In this document: piece after piece, positions 22,742 through 36,290 of the stretch
How positions within the stretch are numbered: the stretch's first letter is position 1
How the letters are laid out: every line of letters starts with the position of its first letter
From: Primulina eburnea
Taxonomy: Eukaryota; Streptophyta; Magnoliopsida; Lamiales; Gesneriaceae
Length of the DNA stretch: 64,000 nt
Direction of reading: 5' to 3'
NCBI RefSeq assembly: GCF_022965805.1
Contig: NC_133114.1
Location: forward strand, 2,378,761-2,442,760
Program-made: the position numbers and the translations under genes
Notes under the pieces: generated by a model
What the model was told of the DNA's origin: nothing
Seen by the model: the letters and a program-made list of their open reading frames with translations, nothing else
Database searches by the model: none

Positions 22742-24423
22742 GTTAGATTGTAATGTACTACATTGTAAAATAAAATAAAGTATGATTGTGTAGAGAAGCT
22801 TTCGTTTGACACCATGCCATTAAATTTAAATAAATTGTAGTAACGCTTCCTCTATTATAATTATATTATATTATGCGTTCATCATTTGGGCTCCCCACAA
22901 AAACGATTGAGTAGATGACAGAAGCCCTTGATGATCTTATAGATGTTATTTGAAGTGAGGACAGTTGAGCAATAATTAATATTGCGATGAGCTTGAAAAA
23001 TTTTCTTTGAATGTGTGTTGTATTTTTTCGTATCTTGTGAATTTCTTCTTGACATTCTCTACTTATAATGCTCTTTTGCATTTTTCCATTTAACATTTCG
23101 TAGCTCAATAATGCAAAATTAATGTTGTCGCTATCATTTCTTGATTCATCATACACTACAATTAATAGACAATTTGGCATTTTTACCAAATGCGTAAGAA
23201 AACGGTTGCTGACAACGAAAAGTAAACAGCTCTATGATATGTCTTTTAAGGAAAAGATTATGATCTTCTGATATTTTGTTTGTCGCGCATGATCAGTCTA
23301 CTAATTTTCTGATAAAATATGTGAGATCTTTGTAAAACATGTGACTTATATATGAAGATATTTTATTCAACCGTTTTCAAATGTATTTCGATAAGTTGAA
23401 CGATTGAGTATTCCTTATGCCACAGACTTGTAAACTCGAGCGGTTGAGTAGAGTAAATAAGATAATAAGACTTAAACGGTAGGATAACTTTGCATCTTGC
23501 GTCCGATTGAATGATTTCTTCTAAATATTTAGTAGCGCGATCAAGTACTTGTTATACATTGCAAAAATACAACTTGATCTAGTACAATAAGTTATTATTT
23601 GTTATCACCAAAACTAAGAGATATAATAATAAGCAATAATAAAAATAATTTTTCTATTATGAAATGAAATAAACATTGTTATTTTATATAGAAAAGATGA
23701 AACTAAAACTTGAATTAGAAGTTAGAAACATCTAGAATTTGAACGATGAAATTGATAAGCTAGAACTAAATCTGCAGAGAACTATGTATTTGTTTTGTTG
23801 ATGACGCATTTGGTGTCTTTTCCGAATTTCAATTTTCCATATTTCATCACGATTTTGGAGAGTTAATACTTTCTTGCACGATTAATAGCCAACAGCCTGT
23901 GCCAATATATCAGCCTTTTACATTTCTACCCAAATATTCATCGGGCTTTTATTTTGGGCCTAAAATTTAGATTTGGTTACAACAGTTACTCTTAACATAT
24001 TTTGATAATATACATTTGATAAATACATTTTTAGAAGGATAAAACATCTTTAGTAAGAGGTGTGATAGTTTTAATTTAATGATAAAATATACTATAAATT
24101 ACTTAATTACTCCCATTTATAAGAATCCAAAACTCTATCTTCTCTCATTTCATTTGGTATCTCTTTGTTTAAATAATTTAAATGCATTTAAGTTAATGTT
24201 AAATATTTATTAAATACATACATATATACAAATATATAGATACATATATATACACACACAAATAGTTACTAGGCCTCTTGATATGAAAAAAATTATAAAA
24301 AAATAAAGAAAAAGGCAAAAATCAAATTTGACCGATGATCCCTTTGAAAAAAGAAAAGAAATTGTTTAAATAATTTCCAAAATAAGACGAAAGAAACGAG
24401 AATTATTCTCTAGGACCATATAT

Positions 24424-24471
<48 letters not shown>

Positions 24472-24787
24472 TAATTTAAGAATTGAAATATGGAATTACA
24501 AGATCTTGATAACAATTAAATATAAGTTTTTGTGATAGAGTTAATTTTGTCATTACATGTCAATATATAAATTTAATCACTTCTGTTAAAATCATACCAA
24601 ACATTCAACATATTATCTTATCATTATATTTATCCTTATACTGTATATCCCTTACTTATCATATCATATGTATCATACTGTACCTTAATTGATAATTACA
24701 GAAAATGAAGATTTGCATGCTAACTAAGGGCTCATTAATTAAGATACAAATAATAAATAAATATATGCAAAAGGTTATAACACGAAA
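22742..24787. other. Intergenic, nothing recognised
   Basis: An open stretch at 22866-23189 (-) has no recognised domain and codes poorly. An (AT)n microsatellite lies at about 24424-24469. No other structure seen. Confidence 0.45.
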
Positions 24788-24970
24788 GAGTAAGTCTCTT
24801 GTAAGACGATCTTACGAATCTTTATCTGTGAGACAGGTCAAACCTATCAATATTTACAATAAAAAGCAATATTTTTAGCATAAAAAATAATACTTTTTCA
24901 TGAATGATCCAAATAAGAGATTCGTCTCACATAATATGATATATGAGACCATCTCATATAAGTTTTTGTC
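24788..24970 (-). repeat. GAGACGGTCTCAC dispersed repeat, copy 3
   Basis: Same core and palindromic ends as the copy at 6865, diverged. Confidence 0.85.
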
Positions 24971-25945
24971 AACGGGAAAAGACAGAAAATATAGGCCATA
25001 AATAATAACTATAATTCATGAAGCAAATCCAACCGTCCAATATTGTGATCAAGTCACCGCCGTTAGTACATCCACAAGGTGATTCTCATTCACCGTTGGA
25101 TGGACTCAGATTCGCGCGAATAAAGAAATCGGCGGTGGTATAAAGGGTCTCGTGCGTCCAACTGTACAGTAGTAATACATTTTGAACTGTACCATACAGC
25201 AGGATAAGTACCGCACTGCTTTACGCTCTCCAATTTGGAGAAGACTCCGTTGTTTGTTCTACCAATTTTCTTTCAGGAGATTTTCTTAAATAGCCTCGAT
25301 GAATTTATTATAAGTTAATTTCCGAATGGTTGCTTGAATGTCTGTAAATATACCCAAATATGTAGTCTTCATCCCTTTTCAGCCATGTGGATCTCAAGCT
25401 TTTTATTTTTCCTGATTTTCTCCGGGAGAGATTTTGGGGATTTGAATCAGGATTTTTCTAGGGTTTCTTCTCTGCATTGATTATCGTAATAAATTACAGA
25501 TTGTTTTTCAAACCGAAGGATCGGTTTTATGAGTACAACATCTCGACCGTTTCGGTGAATGCGTCGCAGGAAAAAATACAGAAACGTTGTACATGTGGTA
25601 AGAAAGAGATCTTGGGACTTTTTTAGTTGATTTTTGAAGGAAACTGTCGTTTTTAAATTTTTTTTATTCAGGATTGTCGGCTCGATTGCATTAGGTTTTG
25701 ATGATAAAATTGCAGGATATTACATAAATTAGGGGTGCTTATCGGTTGCTACCTTAACTTCAGTGGTTGATTACGTTTAGATTGATCGGGATTGGGGAAA
25801 AGTAGGTGAAGGGAGACTTCTGCTGATTGTTTGAGTTCGGAGATAAGTATTTTTAATATATTCAGCTAATAGTGAGATTTACTTTGATTTTTAAGGTGCT
25901 TATGATCTCACAAACTTCGAAAAAGTTAGAAGTTTAGATTTTTTG
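24971..25945 (+). promoter_or_regulatory. Upstream region and probable 5' leader of the kinase gene
   Basis: TATAAAG at 25139-25145 is the best TATA candidate. The ~800 bases to the ATG contain pyrimidine-rich DNA and GT...AG pairs (for example GTAAGAAAG near 25600), so a leader intron is plausible but cannot be placed. Confidence 0.4.
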
Positions 25946-28900
25946 ATGGATTTCCTTGGGAAGAAGAGGAAAGGGGTCGAGATCTCAGCAGAATGTGAAA
26001 AGGTTTCTGAGGAACAAGCGCATTTGGCAATTCTTTGGTCACATTTGTCACTGGAAGATTATTCGAGAAGGAAAAAGAAGTGCAAGGAAGTAGTTGTCTC
26101 CAAAATTGTTGATTCAAGTCGAAGTGTTGTTAATGTAGTCGCCACTGCTCCAGCATGTGGGACATCAAGTTTGGAACATCCAGGTAGAGGTCTTAAGAGG
26201 AAGATTGGATGCATTGATTCATCAACTCGATTGGGTAGGAAGAAGAAGATTGACCAGGACTATGAATTGGCTGAAACATTAGGAAAGGGAAAGTTTGGGT
26301 CGGTGTTGTTGTGTAGGAGCAAGGCCACTGGGGAGGAGTTTGCTTGCAAGATTTTGCGTAAAGGGGAGGAGATTGTGCATCGGGAAGTGGAGATAATGCA
26401 GCATCTTTCGGGTCATCCCAGTGTTGTGACATTGAAAGCAGTATATGAAGATGCTGAATCTTTCCATCTAGTAATGGAACTTTGCTCTGGGGGACGTTTA
26501 CTTGATCAGATGGCAAAATGTGGCTTGTATTCTGAGCAGAAGGCTGCTAACATAATAAAGGAACTGATGCTGGCCGTAAGATACTGCCATGAGATGGGGG
26601 TTGTTCACAGGGATATAAAGCCTGAGAATATCCTTCTAACAACTTCTGGACAAGTGAAACTCGCGGACTTTGGATTAGCTGTCAGAATTTTGGACGGTAA
26701 TTTCAAAACACTCTCTTTATGATTCCTGTTCTGTGGGGGTAAAATGTGTTCTTTGTATTATGTAAGGTCTAAGGAATGCCCTTTTTTGTGTTGCTTGTGC
26801 TGAGAATTTGTGGCCAGCAGATTTTTACCTAGTTCAGTGTTTGAGCGGTCTCATAGTAAATTAAGGCTGTGTTTAGGTTAGTCCTTTCCATGTCAATACC
26901 ATTTTGGTGATCATTGTGAAAATTAAAATGAACTTTTGAAGTTTTAGTGAGTTAAAAATTATACTTTTGCTTCAATTGTGTTAAGCTTTGATTTGGTAGT
27001 GGAGTCAACTTATTGAGTTATTCTACGGGTCTCTTTAACTTGATATGGACTTTTATTTTAGAATACTTGACCCGATCAGTCAGCAGGTCATTTCAAGGAC
27101 GGTATACAATTTTTGGCTTTTCCTAATTTGTCCAGTATTTGCAAGTTCCTGTTTCCTACAATATATAGGATGCATCCTCTGAAGTAGATGTAAACTGAAA
27201 CGTCCACTGCACGTTTTTCTTTAAAATGTACTAGAATTTTTTTCCCTAAATCATTTGGCCGAATCACATACATATATATAGAAATATTTTACACCGTTTA
27301 AAGATATACTTACCAACTAATTATTTGAAAATCCAAAACACAATTCGAAACATGAAATCGTAAACGTCAACCAAACCTAAACTTAACATTTTTTCAAAAT
27401 AAAGCATAAACATCTTAATCTCTCAAAATCTCTCAAAAACATCATAAGTCATAAAATCTTTTTAAAGTAAACTTAAATCATAAACGTAATTGCGGAAAAC
27501 TAGCGACGGTGGGTTGTGTGCACCTTCAGTCCAGCTAGTTCAACATTAAGTCCTCCATCAAAATCATGATCACCTGCATCGATCATACCTAGTGAGTCTA
27601 TTGACCCAACAAACCTTAGCCATGATAACAAGTAATACATATATATTCACAAGCAACAGTGAAAGATACTTTTAATAAAATAGCTTTTCTGAACATAAAC
27701 TTTAAACATTTTCCTTTCATCGTATATTTTTTCTTTTTATCATATACGTATACGTTTCCTTTTTTATTGAATTCAGAACCTCAGTTGTGACTTTCGTATT
27801 AGCTGTAGGTCGATAGATCCATCTACGTATAACCACGGTACCGGGCGGCGGGGATATCAGTGTCATTCTCACCCGTCAACTGAGCCTTGACCTTACACAT
27901 CATCGTATCATCATATCATCGTAATAGTCACAATTAATTCACCTCCTTCAACCTTTCATATTTTCATCACTTATAAAAATTCATGCATATATAAAACATT
28001 TTTATTTTAAACCAAGCATGCAATATGTCTTTAGCATTAACATTTCATCATAAAATCCCATAAATATTCAAATTAAACATTTTAACATTCATTACAGCAT
28101 TCAGGGCACTGCCAGGACGTCTAACAATTTTCAGGTGTAAAATGACCGTTTCGTCCATGAAACCCTAACTTTCTCAATTTATCCTTAGACTTTAAAACGA
28201 CGACCCATTTCCATCTAAACTTAACATAACACCTTAAAATACACCCATAAATATTACTTAGACGTAAACTTAAGCTCCTCGACTAATTTCCCAATTCGTT
28301 TTTAAATTTAGACACACATCCCGGTTTTAATCCGAATGGACTCGAAAGTTAACCAAACCTTACCAACTTGAACCATAGCTTAACAACACCTAATCACACC
28401 CTATGCAACCCAACTCATGTCCCTCAGAACCCTTAGAGATGCCTAGACAGCTGCTGCACTTCCCTTGCCCTAGGTTCGAAACCCTAAATTGAACCAATCA
28501 TTATTCCCTTCGTTCCTAGCCCTTGGCCGCCCCAACCAGCCCCTATGCCACCTTGCTAGGACCATGACCGAGCCCCTTGGACCTTCTTAGTCCAGCCCTT
28601 GCGAGCCATGCACGAGGACATGCATGGTTCACCCTACAACCCGCGGCCACGGCTAGGTTGTGTCCTAGCCGTGCGCCTTCCTTGACCAGCCATCCCCTAG
28701 CCCATCTAGGATCACGACTAGACCCTATTAGACCCCTTTGACATGTCCCTACAGCAACTAAGAGCCATGTCTTCCTAGGAAGCCAAGTTCGAAGACGAAA
28801 CCCCTAGCCCATAGAACTCAAAATTTTTGTTCATATTACTACCCTATCTTGTCCAGCCTTTAAACATGCACCTAAGGGCCCTTAAACTTGTGGAAAAACA

Positions 28901-31168
28901 TCTCTTCCCATAGCCCTACCATGGCAGCCCTTTTGTACAACATAAGCAAGAGTTTTTATACATAAGCAAGAGTTTTAAAAGATAAAAACTCTAGTTTATC
29001 ATGTTTATGTTAGAAAAACGAAAATATATAAAGTGTATCATGTTTTTGGTGGAATAAAATATACTAATAAATAACTTAAACATAGTTTAGGTTTAAATAA
29101 ATATCTCACAAATAATTTAAACATTAGTTAGGTAACTAAATTAACCCATAACTTTTATTTAAAATTTAAAATTCCATGATCAAGATAAGTTCCAATTTAA
29201 AAAGATTAATATTCTTTTTTCAAAAATTGCCATTTAAAATACTAAAAATCTTAAATTCAACTTAAATACTAATTAAATAAATTAATTAAGGCATAAAAAT
29301 CATTATAAAATATTTCACAACAATTTCAAGGATTAATTCTTAATTTTAAAAAATTTACATTTTAAACGCTTAAAATCTTTTAAATCGCCTAATAAATTAA
29401 ATTAAACTTTAAAATGTTAAAGTTCATAAATCATTTAAAATAAATAATTTCTTGACTTAAAATAAAATATAACATTCAATTTTTGCACCTTAATCGTCTC
29501 CAGTCTTCGTTCCCCTGTCCGACATCAAATAACCTTTAAAGCACAGTTTTATATATCCTAGTAGAAAATCCTATTTAAAACATATAAACATGCCTACTAC
29601 ATTTGGTTAATGCAATTAAAAAATACCTAAAAAATTTGATAACTTGCATGCATGTGGTTCACGTAGACCTTCAAATTTTCGGGACGTTACATGAACAATT
29701 CTTGCCGTGCAAGAATAAGTTAAGATAAATAACCTCTCTCCCTCACACACAGAACAATAGATGGTGTACACAGTAGTAGGACGGCTGCAGGTGCATTGTT
29801 TTTGAGCTAGAGAAGTTGGAGAAAAGGGAATAAGAAAGACTTGGACTTCTTTCAATTTGTCTGAGAGGATTGAACAAAAAAGAAAACAGGCAAAAAGAGT
29901 TGGCATCACTAGAACCAACTGGACATTTTTATTTTACTTGTATTTGGAAAGAAGTCTTAGCAGATAGTGAAAGGGTCCGTGATGGAGTAATTGGTTTCCT
30001 GCAACTTAGTTGACTAGTGTGGACTCGCTTTGGATACACTTTGTGTTTTAACAATAATTGGAAAGAACTTATGATGGAAAATTAATCCTGTGATAGTGAT
30101 TGAAAAAGGAGCGAAATGATATTTTAAGATATTGGAACATTTATGCCAAGGCATTTTTCATTGCAGGTGTGAGCTTGACTGGAGTAGTTGTAAGTCCTGC
30201 CTATGTTGCTCCAGAAGTTCTCTTGGGTGATTACTCAGAGAAGGTTGATATCTGGAGTGCTGGCATCCAGCTTCACGCGCTTTTGGTTGGTATGCTTCCA
30301 TTTAAAGGAGATTCCTTGGAAACTATGTTCGAGGCTATCAAGAAAGAAAAACTAGATTTTAGTGGTGGTATATGGGAAACAATATCTCAACCTGCTCGGG
30401 ATCTGCTCTCTGGAATGTTGACACGAAGTATTTCGACGAGGTTCACTGCAAATGAAGTCTTAAGTAAGTGATCTTGTTTTACCATTCTTTCTTCGAGATT
30501 ATGCTTTAGGTAAAATGGATAGTGTGTTGAGAGACGTAGATAACAAAGTATCAAGAACTCGTCATGTTACTTTATTTTTCAAATAAACTTAAATTTAATT
30601 AATTGGTTTAGACATGACATTGTTCCGTGTACTTTTTGCTTGTACATTCATGTATATATGGGACACAAGTTCGAGATAAGTGTTGAGTGAATCTTATAAA
30701 GTATATAGTTCATTTCATATTTTTGCGTTGGAAACTAATTTGAAGAGAAGTAAATTGAGGGTATCCCGTTCTGGATTTGTTTTTAAAACCCGTTTTTTGT
30801 TTTCTTATGCTCCTGAACTTGCTAGTGGCAACAGTCTAGAGATCCTTCTGCACAAAAATGAGTTCTGTTCTTACTAACTCGAAATATTTATCTCTTCTCC
30901 AGGACATCCGTGGATTTCATTCTACACAGAACCGATGATTAACACCCTAACTCTCAAAACAAAGATAAAGAACCATTCAAGATCCACTTCGAGACATCTA
31001 ACATCCGATAGACTAGAGTCCGAGAGAGAGCGAATAATCTCCTTCAACACTCTTAGTGACGACTCTAATCCCGCTTTAGCTTCTGGTAGTTCTACTGAAA
31101 TAGGTGAAGATGACGATGGACTGGTTGACAGTTCTAGCAGCGGCAATTTCACATGTTCGAATATCTGA
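25946..31168 (+). CDS. PEPKR2: PEPKR2-like serine/threonine kinase, 3 exons
   Basis: Exons 25946-26696, 30167-30463 and 30903-31168 with GT-AG borders and matching phases give 437 residues. After a basic N-terminus (1-105) comes a full kinase domain: G-K-G-K-F-G-S-V at 113-120, Lys135, Glu147, H-R-D-I-K-P-E-N at 221-228, D-F-G at 241 and A-P-E at 265. It ends in R-H-P-W and a Ser-rich tail. Sequence and layout fit PEP carboxylase kinase-related kinase 2, a plant CDPK/PPCK relative without EF-hands and of poorly known substrate. The activation loop reads V-V-S-P-A-Y where I expect A-G-S-P-A-Y. Intron 1 is 3.5 kb because of a large inserted repeat. Confidence 0.9.
27287..29691 (-). mobile_element. 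LTR-like block (probable solo LTR) in the kinase intron
   Basis: The right border reads CGGGACGTTACA, so on the minus strand it starts TGTAACGTCCCG, a common plant LTR start. The left border near TTTTACACCGTTT is approximate and no TSD was found. Interior features (CTAGTGAGTCTATTGAC near 27590; C-rich stretch 28440-28930) resemble Ty3-gypsy-type LTRs. No gag-pol. Confidence 0.6.
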
Positions 31169-32411
31169 GCCAAAAAGAAGCAGGATATGCAGCCCCTCGA
31201 GACCCATCCAGCAGGAGTGTTCCTCTAACTTGAAGAGTAGCAATCTCTGTAAAGCATTTTGACTACCGTGACCATAACCTGGTGATGCATCTCGCAGTTT
31301 TATATATTGCGGGATTAAGATAACTTATAAGTCGTACGCTGAGAGGCTGTGAATAGTCGTATCTTTGTCTGTGGGAATGTGATGAACTAACTTTGTACAT
31401 AATTACTGAACTTGAACTTACCAAAATAACTGCTAATGATCATAATCTGTTTACTATCAACTTGGTTTGACATAGTGAACATGAGAAGATGACATAATGA
31501 AGTGTTTGTTTCTGTATCTTGGTACCTTTGATTGGTTGCTGGAATTTGACAAAAACTTGTGTTCGAGCAACATGTTATATGATATGCAACCAAGTGTGCT
31601 TTCAGGATTGACTGCCATAAATCTCGTACATATCGGGGATAGTTAACTAGAATCGGTCCGTTTTGATTGTTTTAATTTAAATTGATGAATTTCAAAATGT
31701 CAGCGGGTTGTTTTCAAAATGTCAGAGGATTGTTTTTGTTTGAATGGACAAAATTTAAGTGAATTTGAAATTCTTTCGATGTATTTAAACATCTTGGATG
31801 TTACTTGTGATGAATTAGATGAAAATTTTCTAAAATCAAATCGTTCTACTTGAATTAAATCCGTAAATACAAATGCAACCTTCTTAATTTTGTTAAATAT
31901 TGTTTCCTCTAGATGCTTTCTTGATGTATTATAAATTAAGGATACACGAGAGGTCAGTCCAGCATAAGTAGTGAATTGTGATATAACCAAGACCAACTCG
32001 ATTAACGATTACCCTATTTGAGTTTAGTTATTGTGGTAACTTCTTGTACAGTTGTACCGGAATTCGACTTAGCATAAATTTTTGTCATCACAAAATTAAT
32101 TAACCAAACTAACATTAAAACAACAATCATTCTTTTTTTAAAACTTGATTAAGTCGAGGATTTTAAAGCTCAATTTTGTTGGTTTAGGTTCACGGGTTTT
32201 AAAACAATTTTTAAATATTTTGGTTATATATAAGCAAATTAATATTTTATTATAACAGGTATACTATTATAGTTATACGAAATTAAGACTTTTTTAAAAA
32301 AAAATTCCCATGTTTTTGCTACATAAATTAATATCTGATTCTTTTAAAAAGAATGTACATGCCTTTCCAGAACATCGAGAGTCGCAGAAAAAACTAAACA
32401 AAAGCATCGAT
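31169..32411. other. Kinase 3' region and spacer
   Basis: Non-coding; presumably 3' UTR followed by AT-rich spacer. No repeats recognised. Confidence 0.5.
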
Positions 32412-32588
32412 TAAGTTTTTTGTGAGACGATCTCACAAATTATTATCTGACGAGTTAATCATATCGATAGTCACAATAAAATGTGATACTCTTAGCATAA
32501 AAAGTAATATTTTTTCATGGATGACTCAAATAAGATATCTGTCTCACAAAATGCGATCCGTGATATCGTCTCACATAATTTTGTGTGA
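32412..32588 (-). repeat. GAGACGGTCTCAC dispersed repeat, copy 4
   Basis: Conserved core AGCATAAAAAGTAATATTTT with diverged palindromic ends. Confidence 0.82.
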
Positions 32589-33070
32589 AATGATCGTACT
32601 GCCAAACATATAGCCTCAAAACTTTCTAGGGCCCTCTATCTTCCTTATTTTCAATTTTGACGTGTGTAAACGTTAATTATTTTATGTAGGGCCTTGGGAA
32701 TTGACGTTTCATTTTGTTTATTAATTTATTTTGAATTGACGTTTCATTTTGTTTTGGGGTCTAATAAACTTCACGTTGCTATTATTTTAAAATATATATA
32801 TTCCATTAAATATAAAGATCCGGCTTTTTTCCCATTTCATTTTGCTGAACACGTGAATTGTAGTTTTGTTTACAATTACAACATTTAGTAATGGACTAAT
32901 AGTGACCTACTTGTGCTATTTGATGGTCTCTGCAAGCTTTTCAGTTTGAAAGAAATCCATTTTTTCATCTGGTTTTTCTGACTAAAACTTATTATAATAT
33001 TTTGTGTATGTTTTACCCCAAAAAAAAAATTTATATGTCCACTTAAAATTCATTTCAATCGCCACTTATT

Positions 33071-33254
33071 AATATAGAAATATACATTTTGAGCAAATAA
33101 AATCTGAGAAAAAAAATGTAAGAATTTACTACTTAATAATATAGAAATATACATTTTGAATTTGCGAAAAAAATGTAAGAATTTACTACTTAATAATATA
33201 GAAATATACATTTTGAACAAATAAAATTTGAGTAAAAAATGTAAGAATTTACTA
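33071..33254. repeat. Three tandem ~60-bp units
   Basis: AATATAGAAATATACATTTT... ATGTAAGAATTTACTA is repeated three times; the middle unit is about 10 bases shorter. Flanking 32589-33070 and 33255-33600 show nothing else. Confidence 0.9.
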
Positions 33255-33609
33255 AGGTTTTGTAATTTGTAGACTTACTATAACAACCTTGAAAGCACAC
33301 ATTGTTGAATCGATTTTAAACAGAGGATTGTTCTATATGAATCTTCTGTGATCAGTACCATTTAAACAAGCACATACTTGAAACCAAAACAATGACGCAA
33401 CAAGAAAGATACAAAAACGACTCAAGAATTTATGGGGTTCGGTTTTGCAACCTACATCCACAGCAGCCAGAAACAATAGGATTTTTCACTCAAGTTTTCC
33501 ATTCCTTAAAGACAGTAAATGTTTGGTCCTTAGTCTTTAATATCTCGTTCACTTGTGTCCCAACCATAGGTGCTATAGTTGAGTCTTATTTTCTTTTGTC
33601 ATAGTTGAA

Positions 33610-34700
33610 TTAATCCAAACTATCATTTCTGCCTCGAGTGTGTACAAACCATTTGGTGCCTCTCATAACAGTTAATGACCCCTTGGAGATGAACTTAATG
33701 ATACCACCTTCTATCTTTACATTCAGGCAATTTGTATCAAACATCCCCATAGTCCATAGACAACAATTTCCTCTTCAAATTAGGAACATATCTCACACAT
33801 GTGATTAACCTTTGACATCCATAATAAAGTTTAAGCATGGTGTTTCCAATCCCATTATTTTACATGTCTTGTTATTTCCCAGAAATACAAGGTCAGTGTC
33901 TTCTTCAACTAAGTCTCGAAACCATTCTTTTTTGGAATACATGCGGAATGAGCATCTTGAATCTAATACCCGTGATTCATTATATTTAGATATGGCAGCA
34001 ACAAGAACAGCCGCTTAGTCATAGCCATAACTTACAACTGATCGTTCTTTTCCATGTCCTTCTTTGTGTATTTCATCTTTTTTGGGGGCATTCAAGCTTA
34101 AATGTCCTTCCTTATGGTATACAAAACACTTTGTTTTTCCTCTAGACTTGGATCGTGATCTGTTTCTTGAGAATTTTGATTTCTTCTTGATCTGATCTTC
34201 CTTACGCCATTAAGCCTTCTCCATTCATATCCTTTTTTGTTTCACATTTTTTTTTCTTGTAATTCCTTTGAATTGAGAAACTATTTTACCTCTACATGGT
34301 TAATGATTCTTTTCCATAAAGCATGGTATCGATAAAATGTTCATAGGATCTTGGCAAAGAACTCAATAGGAGAATTGCATGATCCTCCTCCTCGATTTAA
34401 TATCGATGTTCTTGAGATCAAAGATGATTTTATTAAAATCATTCATGTGTTTCCTTATTTCCTTTCCTTCTTCAATTCTAATTTTATAAACGCATTTTTT
34501 AAAATACGATATATTCATCCATGATCTCTTGAGATAAAACTCTCCAATCTTTTCCACACCGCTAGAGCCGTGCTTTTTTCTGTGACTTCTCAAAACACCT
34601 CATCGCCTAGACATAGCAAGATGGCACTTTGAGCCTTTGCTTCCGTTTCTGCAGACTTCATCCTCTCTGTCCCGACATCACCTACTTCTTGATTAATGAC
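33610..34700 (-). pseudogene. Decayed Ty1/copia gag-protease remnant
   Basis: Minus-strand fragments in shifting frames follow copia order. A gag block contains Y-F-K-K-C-V-Y-K-I-R-I-E-E-G and H-M-N-D-F-N-K-I-I (34593-34363). A ruined knuckle K-C-F-V-Y-H-K-E-G-H-L-S lies near 34140. A protease-like V-L-D-S-R-C-S-F-R-M-Y-S-K-K-E-W-F lies near 33950, with the catalytic D-S-G now D-S-R. Two of the knuckle cysteines are lost. No LTRs or reverse transcriptase in reach, so this is an old truncated copy. Confidence 0.72.
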
Positions 34701-34716
34701 ATAAAATAATCGATTA

Positions 34717-35288
34717 TGTCACGTCCCGAGCCTGCGTGACTGCACAATGGGCCCTTATAGCAACTACTTCGTATTCGTGCTCGCTTTACGAAAATGATTA
34801 ACCCAAGTTGCTATAGAAGTCCATTGTAAGTCATTATAAACTCATTTTAAAATTTTTCATTTTTAAGATGTGGGACAAGGGTATCACAATCACCCCTCCT
34901 TCAGAACGCGACGTCCTCGTCACGACCTGACCCCTCGATCCACCAGCACCGAGAACTAGAGGTGGCTCCTACAGGTTCAAGAGGTGGCTCCCGTCATGTA
35001 GCACTTTGCCGCGCAGGTTCAAGAGGTGGCTCCCATGTACGTAGTACTTTGTTCCGCATAGCACTTATTTTCCGGTGTTCCATGCCCGTGACCGGCTCTG
35101 ATACCATTCTGTCAAGCCCCGAGCTCGGGCACACTTTTGCGTGACTACACAATGGGCCCCTATAGCAACTACTTCGTATTCGTCTTCGCTTTACGAAAAT
35201 GATTAACCCAAGTTGCTATAGAAGTCCATTGTAAACCATTATAAATTCATTTTAAAAGATTTTTTTGGTGTAAGACAAAGATATCACA
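34717..35288 (-). mobile_element. Complete TRIM element
   Basis: LTRs at 34717-34888 and 35110-35288 read TGTCA...ATCACA on the plus strand. On the minus strand a primer site TGGTATCAGAGC (35106-35095) sits three bases from the 5' LTR, and a purine tract AAGGAGGGGTGA precedes the 3' LTR. The 221-base interior carries repeated AGGTGGCTCC motifs and no ORF. Flanks GATTA and TATTA are a possible 5-bp duplication with one change. Same family as the solo LTRs at 13.4 and 14.8 kb. Confidence 0.88.
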
Positions 35289-35748
35289 TATTATGAACAA
35301 GATTAGTTTTCATCTTGATCCTCCACTGACAAAAAAAATGAGTCATATCTTCTTCTTCTGTTTTTATTCTCTTTTACTTTATAATTTCTTTTCAAAACTT
35401 ACCACACACACGATCAAATTTAACTGTTCTATATCTGCACAATTCCCTAAAAATGCTCATCCAAAGGTTATTATCAGAACACCAATTAAACTCTTGACGG
35501 ATTAAAATTTCGTCTTCTTTTAACTCTTATTATATTATATTTCAAAACCATGAAAAGCATCAAAATGCACTATTGCACCTACTTTCTTTAACTTTTTGAT
35601 TAACTCCTTGTTATCGAAGTATATTTCGGGAAAACAAGTTTATACCAAAAAAAAAATTCACTTTTCATGTACATTTTCCTAAATTACGTCTGCATCCAAA
35701 AATAAGGAAAATATATTTTTTGGTAAGATGACATGTACATTTTTTTTT
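35289..35748. other. Intergenic, nothing recognised
   Basis: AT-rich; no domain-bearing ORF. Confidence 0.5.
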
Positions 35749-36290
35749 GAGTAGGTCTTTTGTGAGACGATCTCACGAATCTTTATCTGTGAGATGGGCC
35801 AATCCTGCTGATATGTGTTAATTGTCCCACATCGGTTGAATAAATAACCTTTGAGTGACATATATTGGCTTGGACAATCCTCCCCCCTTGAGCTGGCTTT
35901 TGGGGTTGAGTTAGGTCCAAGTTCCAATCTTAACATGGTATCAGAGCCCGAGTTTCACCGTTATGTGTTGGACTGCCTATAATTAGGCCACCCGTTCTGC
36001 CCATAATTGGGTCATTTGTAAACTCCACGCTCCAAATGTTCATTCCTGGGCGTGAGAGGGGTGTGTTAAATGTCCCACATCGGTTAGATAATTAACCTTT
36101 GAGTGATATATATGGAATTGGACAATCCTCCCCCTTGAGTTATAGGTCCAAGTTCTAATCTTAACAATATGCACAATAAAAAATAATATTTTTAGCATGC
36201 ATAAAAAGTAATAATTTTTCATGGCTGACCCAAATAAGAGATTTGTATCACAAAATACGACCCGTGAGACCTCTCACACAAGTTTTTGCC
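35749..36290 (-). repeat. GAGACGGTCTCAC dispersed repeat, copy 5, interrupted
   Basis: Left part 35749-35815 and right part 36167-36290 join into one normal copy once the TRIM at 35816-36166 and one target duplication are removed. Confidence 0.88.
35816..36166 (+). mobile_element. TRIM element (Katydid-like ends) nested in the dispersed repeat
   Basis: LTRs of 120 and 103 bases (35816-35935, 36064-36166), both TGTTAA...CTTAACA with GTCCCACATCGG near the start. Primer site TGGTATCAGAGC at 35936-35947 directly abuts the first LTR. A purine tract GTGAGAGGGGTG precedes the second. Exact 5-bp TSD ATATG (35811-35815, 36167-36171). No coding capacity. Confidence 0.92.
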
